From the NCBI RefSeq assembly GCF_029690045.1, contig NZ_CP121464.1, positions 4,774,001 to 4,838,000 on the forward strand: 64,000 bases of DNA, in the 5' to 3' direction. The number at the start of each line of letters is the position of its first letter. Positions within the stretch are counted from its first letter, which is position 1. The position numbers and the translations under genes were made by a program. Shown one piece after another: positions 37,121-48,063 of the stretch. The notes under the pieces are model-generated. The model did no database searches and was not told the DNA's origin. It was given only the letters and a program-made list of their open reading frames with translations. Origin of the DNA: Janthinobacterium rivuli. GTDB taxonomy: Bacteria; Pseudomonadota; Gammaproteobacteria; Burkholderiales; Burkholderiaceae_D.

Positions 37121-37304
37121 TGCTTATCTTGCCTTGCGGATTTTTTTGCAACGTCACATCAACTGCCCGCTGGTTATACAAGCACCAGTGCGACTTTTGC
37201 CTACCGCCTCGCGCACGGACTACCAAGGCGACAATTGTATGGCGCGCAGCACCACGCCTCGCTTATGATGGGACAACTCAACCCTTATCATTCCGCTACC
37301 GCCC

Positions 37305-38366
37305 ATGCCTACCCTCACGCTGCATCAGAAAGTGTTCCTGCTCCTCCTGAGCATCGTCACCATCGGCTTCGGCTGGATACTGGCGCCGTATGCGGGCGCC
37401 ATCTTCTGGGGCGTCATCCTGGCGATCCTGTTCGCGCCCGTGTACCGCTGGCTGCTGCGGAAAACCAAGGGCCGCGCCGGCCTGGCGTCGCTGCTGACCT
37501 TGCTGCTGATCATCGTCATCGTGATCCTGCCGCTGTCGCTCATTTCCGTGTCGCTCGTGAACCAGGCGGCCAGCGTCGTGGAAATGGTGCGTTCGGGCGA
37601 GATCACGGTCGCCATGTTCTTCAATAAAATCATGGCCGTGCTGCCGCAATGGCTGATCAATTTGCTCGACCGCTTCAACCTGACCAGCCTGGCCAGCCTG
37701 CAGGACAAGCTGGCCGAGGGCGCCACGCAGGTGAGCCAGGTGGTGGCGGTGAAAGCCATCAACGTGGGCCTGTACACCTTCGAATTTCTCACCAGCCTGT
37801 GCATCATGCTGTACCTGCTGTTTTTCCTCATGCGCGATGGCTCGACCCTGTCGGCCCGCATCAAGGGCGCCGTGCCATTGAGCCGCAAGTACAAGCAGCG
37901 CCTGTTCACCAATTTCACCACCGTGATCCGCGCCACCGTGAAAGGCAACATCCTCGTGGCGATCGCCCAGGGCGCCCTCGGCGGGCTGGCGTTCTGGTTC
38001 CTCGACGTGCCGGCGCCCCTGCTGTGGGCCGTGCTGATGGCCTTCCTGTCGCTGCTGCCGGCCGTCGGCGCCGCCCTCGTCTGGGCGCCCGTGGCCGCCT
38101 ATTTCCTGGCCACCGGCGCCATCTGGCAAGGCGCGGGCCTGGCCGCCTTCGGCGTCTTCGTCATCGGCCTGGTCGACAACGTGCTGCGCCCCATTTTGGT
38201 CGGCAAGGATACCAAGATGCCCGACTACGTGGTGCTGCTGTCGACCGTGGGCGGCATGGCCCTGTTTGGCCTGAACGGCTTCGTCATCGGCCCCGTGGTG
38301 GCAGCGCTGTTCATCGCCTCGTGGGATCTGTTCGTCTCGGCCAGCGAATTCCAGGCCGAGGATTGA
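37305..38366 (+). CDS. AI-2E family transporter (PerM/YdiK type)
   Basis: A 353-residue membrane protein with about eight helices. The N-terminal pair is VFLLLLSIVTIGFGWILAPYAGAIFW, and the conserved C-terminal block VIGLVDNVLRPILVGKDTKMPDYVVLLSTVGGMALFG is the family signature. Some members export autoinducer-2 or act as sodium/proton antiporters; most are uncharacterised, so the name does not prove quorum signalling. It is followed at once by a membrane-anchored orphan on the same strand. Confidence 0.9.
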   Translation: MPTLTLHQKVFLLLLSIVTIGFGWILAPYAGAIFWGVILAILFAPVYRWLLRKTKGRAGLASLLTLLLIIVIVILPLSLISVSLVNQAASVVEMVRSGEITVAMFFNKIMAVLPQWLINLLDRFNLTSLASLQDKLAEGATQVSQVVAVKAINVGLYTFEFLTSLCIMLYLLFFLMRDGSTLSARIKGAVPLSRKYKQRLFTNFTTVIRATVKGNILVAIAQGALGGLAFWFLDVPAPLLWAVLMAFLSLLPAVGAALVWAPVAAYFLATGAIWQGAGLAAFGVFVIGLVDNVLRPILVGKDTKMPDYVVLLSTVGGMALFGLNGFVIGPVVAALFIASWDLFVSASEFQAED

Positions 38367-38369
38367 GGC

Positions 38370-39104
38370 GTGGCGGTCTGGGCAGGCGGGAAACAGATGC
38401 GCATCGACCTTGCAGGACAAGCGCATGATTTTTCTCTCGGCCAGCGTTCCCATGGCCGCTACATCGCCGCGATTATCGTGCTGCACCTGGCGCTGTTCTG
38501 GGTAGCCACGCGGCCCGCACACATGAGAATCGAGCACGATGAGCGGATCTGGCTGCAGCTGATGCCGCCACAACGCCCAATGCAACGCTTCATTCCCCCC
38601 GCCAAGCCCGATCCGGCGCCGGCAGGCGCGCCAGCCCTTCCATCGAGCGCGGCAAGCGTGTCGCCGCCAAAGAAGGCGACGGCATCGGTGCAGGACCAGC
38701 CGCAAGACGATGCCCTGCCGGCAGAACCGGCGCCTGCCGCACCCAAGACCGGCGCCCTCCCCCTGGCGCAACGGGCGCTGCAGGCAGCCGGCGCCATCGA
38801 CCGCCAGCTGCGCGCCGAGCATCCGCAGGAGTTCGTGGCGCCGCCCGATACGCCACAGACGCGCCTGGCAAAGGGATTTGCGGAAGCGCATGCGGCGGTC
38901 AAGCCGAAGTGGTTCGAAGCGGCCCGCATCGAGCTGTTCAGCGCGCCAAACGACCCGAAACGCATCTACCGCGTCATCACGGCGACCGGTGAATACTGCA
39001 TCTATTTACCGGACAAAGGCAGCATGTCGCTGAACCTCAGCGCGCGGTCCGGCTACGCCGGTTTCGGCGAAGGGACGGCGGCGCCTTGTCCCATCCGGTT
39101 TTAA
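38370..39104 (+). CDS. uncharacterised TonB-like membrane-anchored protein
   Basis: A 244-residue protein with a short cytoplasmic head, one membrane segment (YIAAIIVLHLALFWVA), a Pro/Ala-rich periplasmic stretch and a folded C-terminus ending in KRIYRVITATGEYCIYLPDKGS. The outline resembles TonB-like energisers, but I see no TonB C-terminal motif. The start is GTG 38370 (GAGGA upstream) or ATG 38397. It follows the AI-2E transporter with a 3-base gap and is probably in the same operon. Function unknown. Confidence 0.65.
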   Translation: MAVWAGGKQMRIDLAGQAHDFSLGQRSHGRYIAAIIVLHLALFWVATRPAHMRIEHDERIWLQLMPPQRPMQRFIPPAKPDPAPAGAPALPSSAASVSPPKKATASVQDQPQDDALPAEPAPAAPKTGALPLAQRALQAAGAIDRQLRAEHPQEFVAPPDTPQTRLAKGFAEAHAAVKPKWFEAARIELFSAPNDPKRIYRVITATGEYCIYLPDKGSMSLNLSARSGYAGFGEGTAAPCPIRF

Positions 39105-39131
39105 TAGCGGTCGATAGCGGTCGATAGCGGG
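39104..39131. repeat. short tandem repeat, 10-base unit
   Basis: ATAGCGGTCG is repeated about 2.7 times just after the stop codon of the preceding gene. It is too short to assign a role. Confidence 0.6.
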
Positions 39132-39144
39132 AAAGCGCGCCGTT

Positions 39145-39450
39145 TCAGGCAAACACGGGCCGGAAAAAACTGCGCTCATAACTGATGATGCAGCGCGTCT
39201 CTTCGGCATAGCGGAAGGCGGCCTGGCATTCGGCGTCCTGCATCGAGTCGCTGCGGTACTGCTCGTACAAGGCCAGGCTGGGGAACGAGAACATGGCCAG
39301 CGCCACATTGCTGGCGCCCTCGGATGGCAAAAAATAGCCGTGGTGCTGGCCGCCGAAGCGTTCGACCAGCGGTATCCACAGCTTGCCGTAGGCTTCGAAT
39401 TCCCGCAATTTATACGGGTCGATGATGTAACGCAGGTAACAGGTGATCAT
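39145..39450 (-). CDS. NIPSNAP family protein
   Basis: A 101-residue protein of the NIPSNAP ferredoxin-like fold: YLRYIIDPYKLREFEAYGKLWIPLVERFGG at the start and FPSLALYEQYRSDSM in the second half. Function in bacteria is mostly unknown. The ATG overlaps the stop of the WD40-like gene by 4 bases, so it is the last gene of a small operon. Confidence 0.85.
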   Translation of the reverse strand: MITCYLRYIIDPYKLREFEAYGKLWIPLVERFGGQHHGYFLPSEGASNVALAMFSFPSLALYEQYRSDSMQDAECQAAFRYAEETRCIISYERSFFRPVFA

Positions 39451-40373
39451 GCGGTTTCCTTGTAAACGTTCAGATCCATCAGCATGCCGGACTCCCAGGA
39501 GCCGATGGCGGTCAATGGCGAGCCAGGCACAAAATCCAGCGCGCAGGGATAGGTAACATCTTCCTGCGCCAGGACGGCAAGCCCGGGCCAGGCGTAGAAC
39601 AGCAGCTTGCCCTTGCCGATGCGTCCCAGCGCGCTGCCGTCGGGCAGCCAGCGCAAGGCGTCGCCCGTGCCGGCGCCCGCCTCCACGCGCGTCGTGGCCA
39701 GCACGCGGCCATCGTCCATCGCATGCACGGATAAGAATTCCTCGCCGCCGGTGTCATGCAGCACGGCCAGGCGCTCGCCGTCGGGCGATGGCGCGCACGA
39801 CGCCAGGCTGGGCAGCGACAGCACCTTGCGCCCGCCTCCCGCCTGCAAGGGCCAGTCCCATACGCTGCAGTAGTCTGGCGGCTGCGCCTGCCCTTCCTCC
39901 ACCGATTTGACGCCATGCAGGACCAGCAAACGCCGCCCGCCATCGATGGCGTAGGTTGCGCGCAGCATTTCGCCCGGGTGCTCGTGCTTGAACAGTACTT
40001 CGCCCGTCTGCGCATCGCGCACCCGCAAGCAGCCATCCCAGCCACCGTCGGCCAGATACCGGCCGCACGGCGACCACGCGGGGCCGCTGCCTTCGCCATC
40101 CTTTTTATTCTGGAAGCTCACCAGCACTTGCCCCGCTACGGCATCGAGCACGGCCAGCTGGCCCGTCGTGCTCTTGATGGCCAGCCGGCGGCCGTCGGGC
40201 GAGAATGCCATACTGGAGCAATGCGCGATGAATTTGCCGCGCCACAGTTTCTGGCGCACCGCCACGTCCCACAGCACCAGGTCGCGCCCCAGCACGGCCA
40301 GGCGCGTGCCATCGGGCGAAAAGCGCACGCCGTAGCTGCAGCCCAGCTTCAAGGGCTTGCGCGTAACCGTCAT
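39447..40373 (-). CDS. WD40-like beta-propeller protein
   Basis: A 308-residue protein with repeated propeller blades: VRFSPDGTRLAVLGRDLVLWDV, MAFSPDGRRLAIKSTTGQLAVLDA and WSPCGRYLADGGWDGCLRVRDAQTGEVL, each with the SPDG...L..WD pattern. Seven blades would fit the length. No signal peptide, so probably cytoplasmic. Such proteins are interaction platforms. It overlaps both neighbours (GNAT upstream, NIPSNAP downstream) by 4 bases; no specific role is known. Confidence 0.82.
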   Translation of the reverse strand: MTVTRKPLKLGCSYGVRFSPDGTRLAVLGRDLVLWDVAVRQKLWRGKFIAHCSSMAFSPDGRRLAIKSTTGQLAVLDAVAGQVLVSFQNKKDGEGSGPAWSPCGRYLADGGWDGCLRVRDAQTGEVLFKHEHPGEMLRATYAIDGGRRLLVLHGVKSVEEGQAQPPDYCSVWDWPLQAGGGRKVLSLPSLASCAPSPDGERLAVLHDTGGEEFLSVHAMDDGRVLATTRVEAGAGTGDALRWLPDGSALGRIGKGKLLFYAWPGLAVLAQEDVTYPCALDFVPGSPLTAIGSWESGMLMDLNVYKETA

Positions 40374-40879
40374 GGGCGCGGCAGCCGGTAGACGACGCTA
40401 TCGAGGTCGTAATGGCGCTCCATGCCCGCGTACTGCATGCCCAGGCGCGTCATGACCTTGATCGATGCCGCATTGTCGGGATGGGCGACGGCCACCACTT
40501 CGGGCGCGCCGACGACGTCGAACGCATGCGCGACGATGGCGGCCGCCGCTTCGCTGGCATAGCCCTGCCCCCAGCTGGTGCGCGCCAGGCGCCAGCCGAT
40601 TTCCAGGGGATTGGCCTTGACGCCGGAGAGGTGCTGCAGGCAGGCCATGCCCACCAGTTCACCATCGTCGAGGCGTATCATCGCCCACCACGAATAGCCC
40701 CACTCGGCCCAGCGGCCCATGGTGCGCGTGATGGCCGCGCGCGTGTCCTCTTCCGTCTCGGGCTGGCCCGCGTTCAGATACGTCATCACCTCGGGATCGG
40801 TGTTGAGCGTGCGCATGCGCTCGTAATGGCTCTCATTGATCGGTTCCAGGCGCAGGCGCGCCGTCGTCAGTATGGTCAT
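40370..40879 (-). CDS. GNAT family N-acetyltransferase (RimJ/RimL type)
   Basis: A 169-residue GNAT of the RimJ/RimL group: TTARLRLEPINESHYERM at the start, IGWRLARTSWGQGYASEAAAAI with the acetyl-CoA loop, and HPDNAASIKVMTRLGMQYAG near the end. It probably acetylates an N-terminus or a small amine. I chose ATG at 40879; the frame extends upstream into the terminator hairpin, so it cannot start earlier. Confidence 0.85.
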   Translation of the reverse strand: MTILTTARLRLEPINESHYERMRTLNTDPEVMTYLNAGQPETEEDTRAAITRTMGRWAEWGYSWWAMIRLDDGELVGMACLQHLSGVKANPLEIGWRLARTSWGQGYASEAAAAIVAHAFDVVGAPEVVAVAHPDNAASIKVMTRLGMQYAGMERHYDLDSVVYRLPRP

Positions 40880-40895
40880 CGCATTTCCTTGGACG

Positions 40896-40928
40896 AAAAA
40901 AAAGACGATACACGATCGTCTTTTTTTT
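40896..40928 (-). terminator. terminator downstream of the purine phosphoribosyltransferase gene
   Basis: A perfect 14-base-pair stem (eight A then GACGAT, pairing with ATCGTC then eight T) with a 5-base loop. It lies between the phosphoribosyltransferase gene and the GNAT gene, both on the minus strand, so the GNAT operon needs its own promoter. Confidence 0.85.
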
Positions 40929-40944
40929 GCAAGCGCGCACGCAA

Positions 40945-41490
40945 TTACTTGCCTGCTTCGCCCTTCTTGATCCACGCCGCCAGCTGGTGCGGACGCAGGC
41001 CGTCGTAGTCTTCGAACGGCTGGTGGATCCACGGGTTGTGCGGCAGTTCGTCGAGGAAGTAGTCGGGACGCACGACGGAGCAGCCTTTCAGCCAGATCAC
41101 GGCCGATTTGACTTCGGTCACGTCAGGGAAGTTTTCCTTCAGGTGACGCGTGACCTTGTCCAGGGTGACGCCCGAATCGGCCAGGTCGTCGACCAGCAGA
41201 ATGCGGCCGGCCAGCGGGCCCTTGGTCATGGTCATGTACTTGGCGATATCGAGGTCGCCGCGCACCGTGCCCGCGTCTTCGCGGTAGGAGCTGGTCGACA
41301 GGATAGCCAGTGGCAAATCAAAAATGCGCGAGAAGACGTCGCCGGGACGCACGCCGCCGCGCGCCAGGCACAATACCTGGTCGAATTTCCAGCCCGATTC
41401 GTAGACCTTGAGCGCCAGGCGCTCGATCAGGCGGTGGTATTCTTCCCAGTTGACCCAGAGGTGTTGATCGTTCGATTGTGGGGTAGTCAT
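40945..41490 (-). CDS. purine phosphoribosyltransferase (xanthine/guanine or hypoxanthine type)
   Basis: A 181-residue type I phosphoribosyltransferase. The PRPP-binding motif is ILLVDDLADSGVTL and the CLARGGVRPGDVFSR loop is typical of the Gpt/Hpt-like group. It salvages a purine base with PRPP to the nucleotide in the cytoplasm. Base choice cannot be read with certainty. It lies just downstream of purA, consistent with purine metabolism. Confidence 0.87.
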   Translation of the reverse strand: MTTPQSNDQHLWVNWEEYHRLIERLALKVYESGWKFDQVLCLARGGVRPGDVFSRIFDLPLAILSTSSYREDAGTVRGDLDIAKYMTMTKGPLAGRILLVDDLADSGVTLDKVTRHLKENFPDVTEVKSAVIWLKGCSVVRPDYFLDELPHNPWIHQPFEDYDGLRPHQLAAWIKKGEAGK

Positions 41491-41556
41491 GATAGTGGAA
41501 TCTTATTATTAGCGTGATTAAAAAAATCCGCCTTGCGGCGGATTGTGTCCAGCAGC

Positions 41557-42873
<1,317 letters not shown>

Positions 42874-44034
42874 TTAACCTAAGTTTTTAAGAATCCAGCT
42901 ACTACCATTATCGGCAAGTACCAGCACGCGATCGCACTCGAACTCGTCTTGTTCATTACTGTGACCCGGCATACTCTGGATCACGACCTCGCCCGCCTTG
43001 CGCAACTCGGCGATTTTTTCCTTCAATTCTGGCGCGCTGCCCCACGGCGCGCGGATCGAATGCTTCCGTTCCGCGGTCGGCAACAGGCGCGCCAGTTCGC
43101 GCAAATCGAGCGAGAAGCCGGTCGCGGGACGTGCCCGGCCGAACGCTTCGCCGACGTGGTCATAACGGCCGCCGCGCGCAACCGCGTTCGGCAAGCCTGG
43201 TACATACAGCGCAAACATCGCGCCACTTTCATATTGGTAGCCGCGCAGGTCGGCCAGGTCGATCGCCACTTCGGCGCGGCCCAGCGCGGAGCCTGCCAGC
43301 GCCGCCAGCTCGGCCAGCGCTTTCAGCACGCCCGGCAGCGGCGGCAGCACTTCGCGCGCACGCGCCAGCACGTCGATGTCGCCATACAGGTTCGGCAAGG
43401 CCAGCAGCGCATCGCGCGTGACGGCATCGTAGGATGCGGTCAGGGCGCGCAGGCCCGGCGCATCTTTCGCGCGCAGCAAGGCGTACAGCGCAGCTTCGTC
43501 GCGCTCGGCGGCGGCGTCTTGCGCAATGATAGCGCGCAACAGGCCGACGTGCGACAAATCCAGGCGGACGCTATCGAAACCGGCCAGTGCCAGCGAAGCG
43601 AGCGCCAGCTCCTGGATCTCGGCATCGGCTTCCAGGCCGGCGTGGCCATAGATTTCGGCGCCGATCTGCAGCGGTTCGCGGGTGGCGTGCAAGCCCGATG
43701 GACGGGTATGCAGCACGCTGCCGGCGTAGCACAGGCGGGTGACGGTGGCGCGGTTCAGCAGATGGGCGTCGATGCGCGCCACTTGCGTCGTCATGTCGGC
43801 GCGCAGGCCGAGCATGCGGCCAGACAGCTGGTCGACCAGTTTGAACGTGCGCAGGTCGGTATCCTTGCCAGCGCCGGTCATCAGCGATTCCAGATACTCG
43901 AGCAGCGGCGGCATCACCAGTTCATATCCGTACAGACGGAAATTATCCAGCATGAGGCGGCGCAGCTCTTCGATCTTGCGCGCTTCCGACGGCAGAACAT
44001 CGGCAATATTTTCGGGCAAAAGCCAATTCGGCAT
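42874..44034 (-). CDS. hisZ: ATP phosphoribosyltransferase regulatory subunit HisZ
   Basis: A 386-residue class II histidyl-tRNA synthetase paralogue: [23 protein letters not shown] at the start, [19 protein letters not shown] as motif-2-like block, and [21 protein letters not shown] near the C-terminus. It lacks tRNA-binding parts and serves as regulatory subunit for the short form of HisG, the first enzyme of histidine synthesis. HisG is not in the window. A terminator separates it from hflC. Confidence 0.95.
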   Translation of the reverse strand: MPNWLLPENIADVLPSEARKIEELRRLMLDNFRLYGYELVMPPLLEYLESLMTGAGKDTDLRTFKLVDQLSGRMLGLRADMTTQVARIDAHLLNRATVTRLCYAGSVLHTRPSGLHATREPLQIGAEIYGHAGLEADAEIQELALASLALAGFDSVRLDLSHVGLLRAIIAQDAAAERDEAALYALLRAKDAPGLRALTASYDAVTRDALLALPNLYGDIDVLARAREVLPPLPGVLKALAELAALAGSALGRAEVAIDLADLRGYQYESGAMFALYVPGLPNAVARGGRYDHVGEAFGRARPATGFSLDLRELARLLPTAERKHSIRAPWGSAPELKEKIAELRKAGEVVIQSMPGHSNEQDEFECDRVLVLADNGSSWILKNLG

Positions 44035-44223
44035 GAGGGAGCGAGATACGGAAGAAAGTTGAAAAATGCATCATGCGAGGCAGCGGCGAGCGCGCCAGGC
44101 AAGAGGCCGAACCTGATATTTTACGCGAAAACACGGGCCTTTAGGGATAAGTTGTCCGAAACGCTGCCGCACAGCCCTAAAAACACCGCATTTTACGCCT
44201 TCCCGCAACAGCCTGACGGGCAC

Positions 44224-44256
44224 AAAAAAACGGGGCCGGCATCGATGCCGGCCCCG
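44224..44256 (-). terminator. terminator after hflC
   Basis: A perfect 26-base palindrome (CGGGGCCGGCATC and its complement) followed on the minus strand by seven T. It ends the hfq-hflX-hflK-hflC transcription unit. The rest of the 269-base gap up to hisZ shows no gene and must contain the hisZ-purA promoter. Confidence 0.9.
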
Positions 44257-44303
44257 CTCATGCTGCATCCGGCCTCGCGGCCGGGGGCAGTGTCGATGCT
44301 GCC

Positions 44304-45191
44304 TTACTTCTTGGACGGAACGGCCGTGCCGTTACCCTTTAAGTACTTGAAGAATTCCGAACTCGGATCGACCACCATCACGTCGCCCTTGTCCTTGAAC
44401 GTGGCGCGGTAGGCTTCCAGGCTACGGTAAAACTTGTAGAACTCCGGATTCCGGCCAAACGCTTCCGCATACACTTGCGATGCCTTGGCGTCGCCCTCGC
44501 CGCGGATCTTCTCGGCTTCGCGGTACGCTTCGGCCAGGATCACCGTGCGCTGCTTGTCGGCGTCGGCGCGGATTTTCTCGGAGTCGGCCGAACCGGTCGA
44601 ACGCAGCTCGTTGGCCACGCGCACGCGCTCGGACTTCATGCGCTCGTACACGGAGTTGTTGATCTGCTCGACGTAATCGACGCGTTTCAGGCGCACGTCG
44701 ACGATGCCCACGCCGATGGCCTCGGCCTCGGCCGCCACCTTGGCCTTGATCGCCTGCATCACCTTGCCACGCTCGCCCGAGATCACTTCGCGCACCGTGC
44801 GCTTGGTGATTTCATCATTCAGCGCGGCCTTGACGATTTGCGACATGCGGTTGCGGGCGCGGCTTTCATCACCGCCAAAGCTGCGGAAATAGGTCTTCGG
44901 ATTGACGATGCGCCACTTCACATACGCGTCGACGAGAATATTCTTCTTCTCGGCCGTGATGAAGCGCTCCGGCTCCGGCGTGTCGAGCGTCAGGATGCGC
45001 TTGTCCAGGTAGATCACGTTCTGGAACGGCGGCGGCAGCTTGAAGTACAAGCCTGGTTTGCTGATCTCGTCCTTGACTTCACCCAGGGCGAAGACGATGG
45101 CGTATTTACGCTGATCGACGACAAACACGGTCGAGGAAAGGAGCATGATCGCGATAAAGCCCGCGATCAGGGCGGCGACGATACGGTTCAT
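44304..45191 (-). CDS. hflC: protease modulator HflC
   Basis: A 295-residue prohibitin/SPFH protein with one N-terminal membrane anchor (VAALIAGFIAIMLLSSTVFVV). The SPFH core has RILTLDTPEPERFITAEKKNILVDAYVKWRI, followed by a helical stalk rich in Glu/Arg/Ala. With HflK it forms a periplasmic cage around FtsH and limits proteolysis of membrane proteins. The ATG overlaps the hflK stop by one base (TAATG). Confidence 0.96.
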   Translation of the reverse strand: MNRIVAALIAGFIAIMLLSSTVFVVDQRKYAIVFALGEVKDEISKPGLYFKLPPPFQNVIYLDKRILTLDTPEPERFITAEKKNILVDAYVKWRIVNPKTYFRSFGGDESRARNRMSQIVKAALNDEITKRTVREVISGERGKVMQAIKAKVAAEAEAIGVGIVDVRLKRVDYVEQINNSVYERMKSERVRVANELRSTGSADSEKIRADADKQRTVILAEAYREAEKIRGEGDAKASQVYAEAFGRNPEFYKFYRSLEAYRATFKDKGDVMVVDPSSEFFKYLKGNGTAVPSKK

Positions 45192-46486
45192 TAGCGGCTC
45201 TCCCGTTCACGCGAAGAGCGGCTGTCGCGACGCGAATTGACTTCTACTGTCTGCATGGCTTCCTGTGGCATTACGGTATTGGCTGCGGGTGCGGCCGCTG
45301 TGGCGCGCGCTGCCGCGGCCGAGGCGTCCGACGCCGCCTGCTGGGCGATCAACTTGTCGAGCGGCAGATACAGCAGATTGCTGCCCGTCTTGGCGTCAAC
45401 CATGACCTTGCTGGCACTGCTGAACACTTGCTGCATCGTTTCCAGGTACATGCGGTCGCGCGTAACGGCCGGCGCCTTCTGGTACTCGACCAGCACCTGC
45501 TTGAAGCGCGACGCATTACCTTCGGAGTTCTCGGTCACCATGGCCCGGTAGGCCTCGGCTTCCTGCACCAGGCGGAATGCCGCGCCGCGTGCTTTAGGAA
45601 TGACGTCATTGGCGTAAGCCTGGCCTTCATTCTTCTGGCGTTCACGGTCCTGGCCTGCCTTGACGGCATCGTCGAAAGCGGCTTGCACCTGCTCCGGCGG
45701 CTGCACGGCCTGCATCGTCACGTTGTTGATCAACACGCCAGACTTGTAATCTTCCAGAATCTGCTGCATCAATTTCTGCGTGTCGAAGGCCACTTTTTCG
45801 CGGCCTTCATACAGCACGAAATCCATCTTGCTGCGGCCGACCACTTCGCGGATCGCCGTTTCGGCGACCTGGCGCAAGGTGTCTTCCTGGTCGCGCAGGC
45901 TGAACAGCCATTCCACCGGATCTTTCAAGGTGTACTGCACCGCGAACTGGATGTCGATGATGTTTTCATCGTCCGTCAGCATCAGCGACTCGCTGGCCTG
46001 CTTGTTGCGCAGCGACGTGCGATAGCCAACTTCCACCGTGCGCACTTGCGACACGTTGACGGTTTCATCAGTCTGGAACGGATACGGCCAGCGCCAGTTG
46101 AGACCGGCCGGCGCCGTGCGCGTGTATTGGCCAAACGTCAGCACGACGCCGCTCTGGCCCTCTTGCACGATGAAGGCGCCGCTGGCGAGCCAGATGAAGA
46201 CGGCGATCACGCCGACCACGCCGGCGGTGATGCCGGCGCCCTTCATGTCGGGGCGCGGGCCGCCGCCACCGCCGTTGTTATTGCCGCCGTTGTCGGGACG
46301 GTTCTTCTGTCCGAAAAAGGCGTTCAGGCGCTGATTGAAATCGCGCCACAACTGATCGAGGTCCGGCGGACCTTCGCCGGGCTTTTTGCCTTCTTGGGCT
46401 TTCTTGCCGTCGTCCTTGCGATTGCCCCAGCGGGGATCGTTCAGGGACAACTTCAAGCCTGTTTTTTTGAGTAGGGAGACAAGCAT
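45191..46486 (-). CDS. hflK: FtsH protease activity modulator HflK
   Basis: A 431-residue SPFH protein. A charged cytoplasmic head has a Gly/Asn-rich stretch (NGGNNNGGGGG) near residue 70. The membrane segment is GITAGVVGVIAVFIWLASGAFIV, followed by an SPFH domain and a Gln/Ala-rich C-terminus. It is the partner of HflC in the FtsH-HflKC complex. Two bases separate it from hflX. Confidence 0.96.
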   Translation of the reverse strand: MLVSLLKKTGLKLSLNDPRWGNRKDDGKKAQEGKKPGEGPPDLDQLWRDFNQRLNAFFGQKNRPDNGGNNNGGGGGPRPDMKGAGITAGVVGVIAVFIWLASGAFIVQEGQSGVVLTFGQYTRTAPAGLNWRWPYPFQTDETVNVSQVRTVEVGYRTSLRNKQASESLMLTDDENIIDIQFAVQYTLKDPVEWLFSLRDQEDTLRQVAETAIREVVGRSKMDFVLYEGREKVAFDTQKLMQQILEDYKSGVLINNVTMQAVQPPEQVQAAFDDAVKAGQDRERQKNEGQAYANDVIPKARGAAFRLVQEAEAYRAMVTENSEGNASRFKQVLVEYQKAPAVTRDRMYLETMQQVFSSASKVMVDAKTGSNLLYLPLDKLIAQQAASDASAAAARATAAAPAANTVMPQEAMQTVEVNSRRDSRSSRERESR

Positions 46487-46488
46487 AA

Positions 46489-47712
46489 CTATCGTGTTCC
46501 GACTTGGGAGTGGGTGGAAATCCTATCGTCCTCGCCAGGCTCTTCGTCCTGGTCCGGGGCGGCGCCATCGTGCTGGTCGTACTGACCGTCAAACTGATCT
46601 TCCTGCGGTGCTGCGTCGTTCTGGTACAGATGGGCCGAACGAGGCGCCTTCCTGGCCATCTCGACGATCGCATCGCGCAGCAGGTCGAGCCCGCTGCCCT
46701 TCTGCGCACTGACGAACACGCGACTGATCGTAGCATATTCATCGCGTTCCACCGAAGGCTCCAGCCCGGCCGCATCGATCTTGTTCCACACGAGGATTTG
46801 CGGAATATGATCGGCGCCGATCTCTTTCAAGACCAGGTTGACCTGTTCGATCTGCTCCATGCGCACCGGCGACGCGGCGTCGACGACGTGCAGCAGCAAA
46901 TCGGCATGGATGGTTTCTTCGAGCGTGGCGCGGAAGGCCGCCACCAGCTGATGCGGCAATTCGCGCACGAAGCCGACCGTGTCGGAGATCACCACATTGC
47001 CCACTTCCTGCCCCAGGTAAACCCGGCGCGAGGTGGTGTCGAGGGTGGCGAACAACTGGTCGGCGACATACACGCCGGCCTTGGTCACGGCATTGAACAG
47101 GGTCGACTTGCCGGCATTGGTATAGCCGACCAGGGACACGGAAAATGTGTGATTGCGGCCGCGCGCGCGGCGCTGCGTTTCGCGCTGCTTGTGCAGCTTT
47201 TCCAGGCGGGCGCGCAAGGCCTTGACGCGGTCGCCGATCAGCCGGCGGTCGGTCTCGAGCTGCGTCTCGCCGGGACCGCGCAAGCCGATACCGCCCTTTT
47301 GCCGCTCAAGGTGGGTCCAGCCGCGGATCAGGCGCGTGGCCAGATGCTGCAGCTGCGCCAGCTCGACTTGCAGCTTGCCCTCGTGGCTCTTGGCGCGCTG
47401 CGCGAAGATGTCGAGGATCAGGCTGGTACGGTCGAGCACGCGCACATTCAGGCGCTTTTCCAGATTGCGCTGCTGCGCCGGCGAAAGGGCATGGTTGAAG
47501 ATGACGATTTCCAGGCCATCGTTGACGACGACGTCGCCAATTTCATCGGCCTTGCCGCTGCCGACGAAATACGCGGAATCGGGACTGGAACGCTTGGCCG
47601 TGATGGTGGAAATCGGGTCGGCGCCAGCCGAACGCGACAACAGCATGAGTTCCTCCATGCTGGCGGCGAAGTCGCTGTGACCGAAGTCAACCCCGACTAG
47701 TGCCGCGCGCAT
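46489..47712 (-). CDS. hflX: ribosome-associated GTPase HflX
   Basis: A 407-residue Obg-superfamily GTPase. An N-terminal nucleotide-binding domain (GSGKADEIGD) is followed by the coiled linker with GGIGLRGPGETQLETDRR. The G domain has G1 GYTNAGKST, DTVGFVRELPH and NKID. HflX splits stalled or heat-damaged ribosomes. The C-terminal 40 residues are unusually acidic (DQFDGQYDQHDGAAPDQDEEPGED). It is downstream of hfq as in E. coli. Confidence 0.96.
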   Translation of the reverse strand: MRAALVGVDFGHSDFAASMEELMLLSRSAGADPISTITAKRSSPDSAYFVGSGKADEIGDVVVNDGLEIVIFNHALSPAQQRNLEKRLNVRVLDRTSLILDIFAQRAKSHEGKLQVELAQLQHLATRLIRGWTHLERQKGGIGLRGPGETQLETDRRLIGDRVKALRARLEKLHKQRETQRRARGRNHTFSVSLVGYTNAGKSTLFNAVTKAGVYVADQLFATLDTTSRRVYLGQEVGNVVISDTVGFVRELPHQLVAAFRATLEETIHADLLLHVVDAASPVRMEQIEQVNLVLKEIGADHIPQILVWNKIDAAGLEPSVERDEYATISRVFVSAQKGSGLDLLRDAIVEMARKAPRSAHLYQNDAAPQEDQFDGQYDQHDGAAPDQDEEPGEDDRISTHSQVGTR

Positions 47713-47826
47713 GATGGCAACTGATGAGTTGTGGCGAACGCCGACGCCGATGCAAACGCATCAGCGCCGCTGGCGCGGACGGGGGCGATGGAGGGTGAAA
47801 GGCGCTGGGCCGTCAAGCTCAACGCT

Positions 47827-48063
47827 TTACTCCGCTTCAGATTCAATATTGAGATTGACGGCACGGGCCGGCACCACTGTCGAGATGGCATGCTTGTACA
47901 CCATCTGTGTCACCGTATTGCGCAGCAATACGACATATTGATCGAACGATTCGATATGGCCCTGCAATTTAATGCCATTGACCAGGTAGATCGAGACAGG
48001 AACATGCTCTTTGCGTAATGCATTGAGGAATGGGTCTTGTAACAGTTGCCCTTTGTTGCTCAT
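47827..48063 (-). CDS. hfq: RNA chaperone Hfq
   Basis: A 78-residue Sm-like protein: [29 protein letters not shown] is Sm1 and [22 protein letters not shown] is Sm2 with the YKHA RNA-binding motif. It forms hexamers that pair small RNAs with mRNAs. A GGAG ribosome site precedes the ATG. The short C-terminal tail is typical of betaproteobacteria. 114 bases separate it from hflX. Confidence 0.98.
   Translation of the reverse strand: MSNKGQLLQDPFLNALRKEHVPVSIYLVNGIKLQGHIESFDQYVVLLRNTVTQMVYKHAISTVVPARAVNLNIESEAE

Noticed and set aside
37305..38366. Quorum-sensing autoinducer-2 exporter
   Set aside because: The AI-2E family name reflects one member; no luxS or lsr genes are in the window, so no signalling role is claimed.
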